64,000 bases of DNA from Micrasema longulum (lineage: Eukaryota > Arthropoda > Insecta > Trichoptera > Brachycentridae), in the NCBI GenBank assembly GCA_022494885.1, contig JAGVSM010002843.1, positions 22,945 through 86,944 on the forward strand. Direction: 5' to 3'. Under the pieces are notes generated by a model, which saw only the letters and a program-made list of their open reading frames with translations, searched no databases and was not told the origin of the DNA. A program made the translations under genes and the position numbers. This document shows positions 56,041-64,000 of this stretch, piece by piece. The number at the start of each line of letters is the position of its first letter. Position 1 is the stretch's first letter.

Positions 56041-58058
56041 AGAGGAAGAAGGAGGAAGTTCAGTGGTTTTTTTATTTGTGAATAGACTATTAAACTAAGT
56101 CAAATTTTATTTATTTTTATTTTTATATATCGTATTATCAGCGCTACGATTTTTTTAAATTTTGTATTTCTGAAATAAATCTGCGTGTAACGTCAGAGGT
56201 TCATTTCCGCTTATTCTCATTCAGTTCTTCCCATTGGTCCAGAAGCGACAAGCAGACCGGAAATCTTCCATAGCTCTCAGATCATAGGTTGATTCACATG
56301 AACCAGTGACGCCATTAAAAGTAGTGCGTTTTTATTAAAATATTTTTTATTCTTTTTTCCGTACATTTTCAAGAAACTTTGCCGTACAATTTAATGCTCT
56401 ATTTTTTACCCCGCGCAAGAAGTAATTTTTTGTAATCAATTTCCCGTAGGACTGAAGTTCCTCATTAAACCAGTTAAATGTCATCGAGCTCGGGAGATCG
56501 CGAAAGCGATGATGCTGGTCACTAAGTATTATAAATGAGTGCATCACTCGTCTTTTGTTTCTATAATTCATTATAATGAACTTCCCCAAGAACTTTCACG
56601 AACAAATTTAAATGTTTAAATTAAAATGTTATTGCACATATTCATATATTCAGTAAAAGGAGTCGTTCGCAAATTACTGTTTACAAATTCGCTGATGAAA
56701 CAAAGTACCAAGAAAGTTGGTGCAGTGTCTAATATACATAGAGGATGTTTAAACCCTTGCCTTGTTTTGTAATTAACTAGTTAAATACACACTCATGGGG
56801 CTAATTCGGAATCCTGTTAGTACTAGCACAAGCTTGTGCTCAGTGTTGACTTTACGCTAACTTCACAATACTTTCAACACTCAACTTTATGAAATTAAAT
56901 ATTCTAAATGATTTACGTTCTTGACGGTCGATTTAAGTTTTTTATTGAGGCATTTCAGATTGGTTATAAAAAAACAAGTCACTCCAGCTTACTCTGCAGC
57001 AATTATTCAAAGACTTCGATCGGACTTTGAATCGCCTGCACAAGCTGCGCTATTCAGCGCGAATCAAAGATGTGATGTCATTAATTCACCTATTTTAAGT
57101 AAACTCACATTCAAGAACATCGATGTTTATTCTTCATTACTCAGAAATAGAATCTGGAAATTCAGCAAATCCCACCCGCACGAACTCGATTGCATAATTA
57201 AAATTGGTGCAGACATGAATTAGTCGAGTAATTAAGCCTATTGAAGAAATATTATGTAAAAAACACGTTGTAATTCATATGTTGTAAGAATTGCGCAAGC
57301 CCACACCCCATCAAAATAATATGATGAGTTTGACATATTTATTTTCATGAAGCGGTTGGTTTTTGATTGCACGCTGACGTGTAGCGCTTATGGTAATGAC
57401 CCCATGATTCAAATAATAGTTGTAATGTTGCTCGTTTGTACGGCTGAATGTTGGGATACAAATTTTGACGCGAACAGGCGTGACATCGTTTAGCGTTTCT
57501 CACCGAAAAGGGATTTATCAGCACCAAGGAAGAGACTAGTTGTGAGTCATTAGTCCACGCTGCTAATGGATGTTCCGTGCTAAACAATCATTACTACTTC
57601 CTGACACTTGACGAGAAGTAAAATTAGCTGGCAGTAGTTTGGTCCGTGACTGTCGGACCGCGCCACCTGCTACCTGCTCCCGGCTGCGGCTCTCGGCTGG
57701 CTGCAAACTTCAATAATTGGTATTCTATTCATTATTCTATCCTCACCGTCCTTCGTGCGTTTTATCACAAAAGATTACGACAAGCATTCATTGTTTAAGA
57801 AAAAAGTTTGATTATCTATTTAATCCTCATGGTATTATAATGATGTAACAGGGCCACTTCGAATATAAAAATTCGTTTTTTTTGCTATTGTATTTCTGAA
57901 AAACTTAATCTAGATGTAAGCACTACTTTTTATGCTTATTAATTTACGATCATGTAATTTCTGCTGTTTTTTCTAATAAAAAATCTACTTAAAAAAAAAA
58001 AAATGCATTCTTATTTTGCAGCCATTTTTAACAAATTGTAAATAACTCATTATCATCA

Positions 58059-58880
58059 TTATGGTATTTGGCCGAATACTGCGTACTATACGGCCGAATA
58101 CAGGATACCAAATAATGAAAAAAGGACGCAAATATTTCTAAAAAATGTATCTATTTTGATCACAAATTTAATCTATCAATGGTAAGTTGTGATGAATTAA
58201 AACATTTTTTTCAGCATTTGTTTTTAGCAAACGATTGCGCTTTTCCTCATAAATACGAGTAATACCTCGCGAGATCTTGTTACACAGCAAACACACTCAC
58301 ACACGCCAGATTACCTTTACAACAGATCTCAGAATATTCCCAAATACGCAATATTTTATTAAATGGTGCCATGATGTACAATGAACAAATAATGACTAAT
58401 TATAAGGACTATTAGTAACACAATAATATAATAATCACATTTGGCTGGTTTATATAGCGTCATTTTTGTGAAAAAAGACCTCAAGGGCGGTTTACAATTT
58501 AAGTGACATATTATATTTCCTGATTAAAAATTGAGGGTATGATAATCTAAAGAAGAGAGATTTTGGTTGGGATCTGAACTGACTGGGACTGCCGATGATT
58601 CGTAAGTTTGAAGGCAATCGGTTCCAGGCAGAGGGGCTGTCATCGGCAAAAGCACGATCTCCAAATCTAGTGTTTGGGGAGCGCCGGATTTCGGCAAGTT
58701 TTCCTCTTCCTGAATCAAATGCTGACCTGATGTAATAATGAACAAATAACACGTGTCGCGACATGATCTACAAATTAAACAAATACATACTAACATTCAG
58801 CCGCCGAATATTCGGTGCTTCGTGGCGAGAGCTTGGCCGAATATTCGGTTTTCGGCCTAATCACTATTCGTGGCATCTCT
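58059..58880. mobile_element. hAT-like element with GCCGAATA motifs, interrupted by a CR1/L2 tail
   Basis: GGCCGAATACTGCG and ACGGCCGAATACAGG occur on the left; GCCGCCGAATATTCGGTGC and GGCCGAATATTCGGTTTTCG on the right, ending GGCATCTCTAG. Clustered subterminal CCGAATATTCGG repeats with a GAGATGCC end are typical of some hAT elements (from memory). Confidence 0.4.
58447..58770 (-). mobile_element. CR1/L2-like non-LTR retrotransposon 3' end
   Basis: The minus-strand frame encodes SGRGKLAEIRRSPNTRFGDR, then AFADDSPSAWNRLPSNLR, the RFGDRAF...WN-LP tail. It is followed by a TTGAGGTCTTTTTTCAC..GCTATATAAACC 3' end shared with 28.0 and 30.07 kb. Confidence 0.75.
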
Positions 58881-59212
58881 AGTTAGAACCTCGAAACCTC
58901 TGGTACGTAAGTACGTAAGTCCGCGACACCGCCACGGGACTACTTCATATTTATAGATTATAGTTTTACATCAATAATAACTACATAAAACATTCCTTCG
59001 CAATTTACAATACATAATGGGTTAAAAAAAACTTTATGCAATATTTTAATTTCGGGTTTTTCTGTCTTCTTCTGGACCTAATGATTCTTACGGTATTGGT
59101 TGGTATTTATAATAATTTAGTTATCCAGTTTTTACATTTTTAAATGCGTATTTCATATTAATGATTGGATCGGCATAAACTTTGTGGAATAACATGATTA
59201 AATATATAATTA

Positions 59213-59536
59213 ATAAAACACTTTGTTTTTAGACCACTTTAGTTTATTTCAAAGCACTACTAGTTTCGGAAAGCCTAGATCCTTTCATCTACAGGTGTTA
59301 TTCTAAACTAAGGGCGCGTCCATGGTTCGGGCCTAACGCGGTGGCGACAGCGGGTCGTTAATTTCAAACATACGAAAACGTATGAAAAACGCCACACATG
59401 GCCATAGTACGAGGCCTGTGGCGGGCGCGACAAATTAATTTTCGAGGCCTAAGCCTGTGGATGGAAGGACCTGTGTCTTCTGAATTTAGTAGTTCTTTGA
59501 AATAAATTCAAGTGGTCTAAAAACAAAGTGTTTTGT
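59213..59536 (-). mobile_element. Foldback with hammerhead-like core, containing a MITE insertion
   Basis: Outer arms 59215-59239 and 59510-59534 (AAAACACTTTGTTTTTAGAC..) are perfect 25-base inverted repeats, with similarity continuing inward to CTACTA. The minus-strand core has CCTGTAGATGAAAGG..CTTTCCGAAACTAG: one base (A6 to U) away from CUGAAGA. A GC-rich insert (about 59311-59468) separates the core from the far arm. Confidence 0.5.
59311..59468. mobile_element. GC-rich MITE nested in the foldback
   Basis: Begins AGGGCGCGTCCATGG, ends CCTGTGGATGG. The centre is a palindrome (ACATACGAAAACGTATG). Sharply GC-rich against AT-rich flanks. Exact borders and target duplication are not resolved. 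Confidence 0.4.
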
Positions 59537-59851
59537 TATTTATATATTTAGTTTGCGTATTTCATATTAATGTAACCGGCATTCGAACGCGGTACTTGGT
59601 GGATAATCTAAAAAATGTATAAGCATATATTTTTATTGTAAAAACCATTGGATCTAACGGAAGCACACGTTTTTATATACCTTCACGTGTATCACTACAT
59701 CCATTGTTAAAAAAAGTAATGGTTAATTCATGTACGCTTCAGAGGCTTCGTGATCAGTTCAAGATCGGTTGGACTTCTATGTGGATATTGTGGGGCAGTG
59801 ACCTTTGGCTCAACTCCATATCCACCCCTGGCCAGCCAGAGTATCTTCACC

Positions 59852-59875
59852 CCCACCCCCACCCCCACCCAGCAC
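59852..59875 (-). repeat. CACCCC tandem repeat with G-quadruplex potential
   Basis: (CACCCC)n on the plus strand gives four runs of three or more G separated by single T on the minus strand. Confidence 0.75.
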
Positions 59876-61325
59876 CCCTAGACGGCCCACCGGGATCTCT
59901 ATTGCAATGAGCCAGATAAATATTTACCGGTGTTTGTTGATAGTCACCTTAAGTTTTCATTCAAAAAGTTGAATATTTGCATGAAATTTTATCGATAACA
60001 TGATGTTCTGGAATTTGTACCATGGTCTATTTCAGACGACAGTAAAAATCCACATAAAACGATAAAATAACATGTGGTGGATTGCTATTTATTGTATTAT
60101 ACTTAAATATTTTTTTTGATTTATTTAGTGGCAGGCAAACGCACTAACCAGTACACAATGAGACTGACTAATCTCCACTCGATTTTATTTTTTTTACCAG
60201 GGAGTATGAAAATAAATTAATAAAGCGAAAATTGAAAATAATAAATAAGTATCCACCCACCCTTATTTTTCTGTCCCGTGTGGATAGGGACAATACGTGT
60301 GAAATAGGCCATTGACAGATTTCACATCAGTCCAGTCGTACAACTCAACACGACAAGGTAAAATTAAGATAAAAGTATTCAGAATTAGTACTGAAAAATA
60401 TAAAATCAAAATGATTATAATTAATATTAGATTTTATTTTTAAATGCCTCCAACATTGAATGCAAGTATCTCAAGGTAAACTACAGTATCTCAAAAAACG
60501 CAACTTTTCAGGAAAGATAAATTAGTGATTTTATGTACTTTAAACATCTTGTATTTTTCAATGAGAGGCTTTAGAATAAATTTGTTTTCTAAAATATATT
60601 GAAACACATTACAAAAATACACATTTTTTTAATCTTTGGGAGTACTGTATGTTTTCTTACTGTCTTTAACCTCTAATTTGGCGTAGAGTTGCAATTAGAA
60701 GTTAATGAAAATTTGATTTCGACGTAGTAGTAATAACTCAATTTCATCATATTTGGAGTTACCGTAGTTTACCTCCCGCATGCAGAGTTTTTTATGTTGC
60801 TGGTAAGTTTTTCCTTGATGGCGACGAAATGATCGAGAATTAAGGTATCTTGCAACAGGCAATACGTGAACAAACGCACTACCCGATGAAATATGTAATG
60901 AAATGATAATGTACCGCGTAACTGGCAAAAGTAACAACATTTTTAGATGGTGTAAGTTCGACTTGATTATATCGGCAAACGTCGGCAAATCTCTTATCGT
61001 CCCTTTACAATCGACAGCCGGAGTCACTAGACATCTAAAAATAGTCATAGGCGGGAACCAAGAACCAACTACGTAGGTAACGAGTAACGAGGAGACCCGT
61101 AAAAGTACGGAGAACTTGAAATCGGAACTAATGCTAGGCACTCCTACTAGTACTACGTACTACGTACTACTTACACTCTCGTTAGAGTTCATTTTCTGGA
61201 TTCCACCTTAGAGCCGTAGATCTTTAACATGAATACCTAATACAAACTTAGGTAAGTTAACGATTTATGTGTAAATTTTTAAATGGATGCGTGGTTATAC
61301 TTTTTTTCCATACAGACGTAATCCT

Positions 61326-62130
61326 GTATTTTTTACCTGGATTATGGCGGTAGAGCGATGATTTTTTTACACACTATAGATATATAACATTGGTGTGATC
61401 TTATCATTTGTTTTTTGTTGTCATTGATAAATTAATTTATTTAAATCTATAAGTCAAAGAATAGGTACTTTGGTGGAATTATTGCTAAAAACGATATCTT
61501 CCCGCCAACCAAAAAAACGAACCGGTCAATAGAATAGTTGGTCAAAAATTTGTACTAAAAACCAAAATATAAACCTAAGTAGTAAAAGATACATACATTA
61601 ACAAACCTTAAAAATAACAGCTGTTTTTTAACCGAAATAAAAGTACATTTTGTTTTACAAATTAAAGTATGAGGAATGTGGAATCAGGTAATGAGTTTGG
61701 AAGGAGAGAGAAAGAGGAACCAAGGAAAGAAAGGGAATATTTTTATTTTTTTTACTAAAAAAACAATGATGTCAGGGAGGTTAGGGCTCTTAGGATATAT
61801 GGTAATGTTTTAGGCGTTTCTTTTAAAGGAGCTCAGACCATCCAAAAACCTTTAAAAGCGCCCAGTTTTATCTGCCGTCCTCGGACGTACGATATTCAAA
61901 TATTATAATTATTTTTGAAAAAAAAAAACAAAATATGCTGACCACAGATCATTGGTGCCGGCATTGAAAATTTCATTCTGATAACTTTCTTAAGAAAATA
62001 AATAAATATATAATTTAGTTTTCGGGTGCGAAAAACGTGAATACGAGACCTCGATTTTGACGATTTTTTATATTTTTATGCATAATCAGTCCGACGTGAC
62101 GTGCTGTTGTCTTTTTCGCACAGTATTCAG
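61326..62130 (+). repeat. Interspersed repeat (family of 41.96 kb), split by a retrotransposon fragment
   Basis: The left part (61326-61445, CCTGGATTATGGCGGTAGAG) and right part (about 61851-62130, AGTTTTATCTGCCGTCCTCG, GAGACCTCGATTTTGACG, ATAATCAGTCCGACGTG) match the 41.96-kb copy. The interval between them is the inserted retroelement at 61.65 kb plus flanking sequence. Confidence 0.55.
61640..61835 (-). mobile_element. Retrotransposon 3' UTR fragment (family of 48.85 kb)
   Basis: The reverse complement carries TTCCTTGGTTCCTCTTTCTC and TTCCACATTCCTCATACTTT, as at 49.79-49.85 kb. Confidence 0.55.
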
Positions 62131-62964
62131 GGAGGCATCTGCGAGAGATGTGATAGAAAAACTGTATTACAATGTGATATCTATTCATCAAACTGCTCTT
62201 CGCCGCATATCCTCTTATGTGTCGCACCAGAAAAGTTAAGTTAACCTTTAAGGTTCCAGCTTTTTTTTTCACAAGAGGAAACGCATTCATTATAACGTCT
62301 TCTAACCTAAAAATACTTTTTTTTTTAAACACAGTCTGTATTTTCGTGAGAGAGAAGTAAAAACTTTACTTGAAGAAGATATAATTTGCTTATTTTTTTT
62401 CACATGTTTTATTGTAGTTCTATGAAATGTGCATGTATCATGAGATTTTATAAGAAAATAGTAATACTCACAGTTTCTATTATGCAATCGCGAATTTATC
62501 GATCTGAGAAAAATGCATCAAATCCACTTCTTTTGGGTGTCAATTGACAACTGATGGAGCCGTATGCGTGATTTTGACAGTAAAAAATAGCCATAACTGT
62601 CACAAATCGGACACATATTTATTTATAGATAACAATCACGTTCTTATATTCTTTAACCCAAAAAGTGCATGACACCTGACACTAGATTATGGAGAAGTAT
62701 TTTTTTGGATTGCAACATTCCTTGCATTGAGTATTGCGTTATCGTTGTACATATCGCTTATAATATAATTTTCTTTAGAACCGGTATGAAATGTGACAGC
62801 TAAAGCTTTCAATGCATACAATGCTGTATGGTATCAACTATCGACTGGCGTCACGTTTTGGCTGAAAAGTATCAACATTCTCCTCACGGTGCATTTCTAC
62901 TGACAAAAGTATCATAACCGTCAGTCTGAGGTTTGAGCCTCATCGAATTGGGAAGTGGTTTTTA

Positions 62965-63052
62965 TTTATTTATTCCCTTTCCGCACCTAATGGTGCACAG
63001 GGCACTGCATTGGTACATCAATCGCAGCGTATCTGGATCATTTTTGTTACAT
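62965..63052 (-). repeat. SINE tail fragment, minus strand
   Basis: The reverse complement has GATACGCTGCGATTGATGTA, CCAATGCAGTGCCCTGTGCA and CCATTAGGTGCGGAAAGGG, the tail of the composite SINE. Confidence 0.6.
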
Positions 63053-63209
63053 ACGAAATTACGAGTATGATAAATATATTTTTATCGAGCAATCTTCAGT
63101 TTTGGTGGCACAAATACCTTAAATTTATTCCTTTTTGCGGGTCTAACCAACAACTTTTTAGTTTAGCCGTATTTATATAATAAATTATATAAAAATATTA
63201 GTCATTATA

Positions 63210-63586
63210 CAGGGTGTTCTTTAAACCCTGTCACATCCGAAACCACGATGATCAGTATGGACAAGAAGACATATTGGCATATTTAAAAAATATTTAGAAC
63301 AAAGAAATTTTAAAAAAAAGAAATATAAAAAAAAACAAGTGGTTGCCTACTTCTGCAGGAGAGAAGTAAGGAGAGCGTGGCCGTATGTTGTCGGCGTATC
63401 AGACTCCCCCCTCCCCCCCTCGTTTTTTCACTGCAGAAGTAAGCAACCGTTTGCTTTTTTTGATATTTTATTTTTTTAAATTTTATTCGTTCCAAAAAAT
63501 TATATTAATGTGCCAAAATGTCTTCTTGCTCATACTGATCATCGTGGTTTCGGATGTGACAGGGTTTAATTAACACACTGTATATT
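63210..63586. mobile_element. MITE with ~75-bp TIRs (ACAGGGTGT ends, TA target)
   Basis: TACAGGGTGTTCTTTAAACC..CTGTCACATCCGAAACCACG and its inverse (CGTGGTTTCGGATGTGACAG..ACACACTGTA) bracket about 375 bp. A second inverted pair inside (AAGTGGTTGCCTACTTCTGC / GCAGAAGTAAGCAACCG) makes it a nested foldback. No coding capacity. Confidence 0.7.
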
Positions 63587-64000
63587 ATAATTACAGTGGA
63601 ATTCCATTAAGAATTATTAATAAATAGCACAAATAGAACCTATCCGTATTCATGAAAAATATTCGTCTTTCGCCAATTTTCGCATTATAATTTTTACAAA
63701 TTAGTTTAAAACTGAAGTTTCGAAAGAGGAAACTCCACCACGCCATCGAATTTCACAATAAAATCAGATATTTTGACAACTAATCATTATAAATATTCGC
63801 ATATCTACGAAGTAAAATGAGCATTTCTAGATAACCTACACCGCAAGACAAAAAAAATTACGAGTTTACCTGCTACCGCGCCCCTTAACTTTACTGAACC
63901 CTTTTTCTAAGAAATCCTTTATCGATACCTCTTTCTTTTGTTTTATAAATTAAGGACACTATGTGTCACCTTTCTACAATATTTACATTTTAAAATGTCT

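Noticed and set aside
62015..62332. 105-codon minus-strand frame
   Set aside because: Overlaps the repeat shared with 41.96 kb; no domain pattern.
1..64000. CRISPR array, bacterial operon, phage or virus-derived genes
   Set aside because: The DNA is clearly eukaryotic with spliced insect genes; no spaced identical repeats and no viral protein signatures were seen.

Overview
The window is AT-rich, intron-rich insect nuclear DNA. The transposon content (a DD37D maT-type mariner, tRNA-derived SINEs, RTE-like and CR1/L2-like non-LTR tails, many TIR/foldback MITEs) suggests a moth or butterfly, but the species cannot be fixed from sequence alone. Three genes can be modelled from splice sites and reading frame, and one further first coding exon is probable.

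Left end (1-12.25 kb): the 5' part of an ankyrin-repeat DHHC palmitoyltransferase gene of the Patsas/HIP14 type lies on the minus strand and runs off the left edge. Head-to-head with it, on the plus strand, is a complete eight-exon orthologue of fuzzy (CPLANE subunit, planar cell polarity and cilium effector), 3532-12065. All its intron phases fit and it gives a 442-residue product. Its introns hold MITEs, SINEs, retrotransposon tails and a foldback with a hammerhead-ribozyme-like core.

Middle (12.25-28.8 kb): after a gene-poor gap, a complete six-exon proton-coupled amino-acid transporter (SLC36/PAT family) lies on the minus strand, tail-to-tail with fuzzy. Its coding part is 27040-16904 (476 residues). 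An upstream exon near 28.7 kb would add seven in-frame residues.

Right half (28.8-64 kb): mostly repeats. These include a maT mariner nested in a pogo-like TIR element (33.3-35.05 kb), many 3' ends of non-LTR retrotransposons, four degenerate copies of a 40-bp unit at 29.7-30.07 kb, paired interspersed repeats, and two foldbacks sharing arms with hammerhead-like centres. The only good host-gene signal is a plus-strand exon at 51027-51257. It encodes a short signal-peptide-like N-terminus and a donor site, so it probably starts a large secreted or membrane protein gene whose other exons lie outside the window. CpG-rich promoter-like patches at 42.4-42.65, 44.59-44.70 and 53.0-53.4 kb may belong to this gene.

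The genes do not form a functional cluster. The most unusual content is the set of hammerhead-like foldbacks and the dense layering of nested non-autonomous elements.
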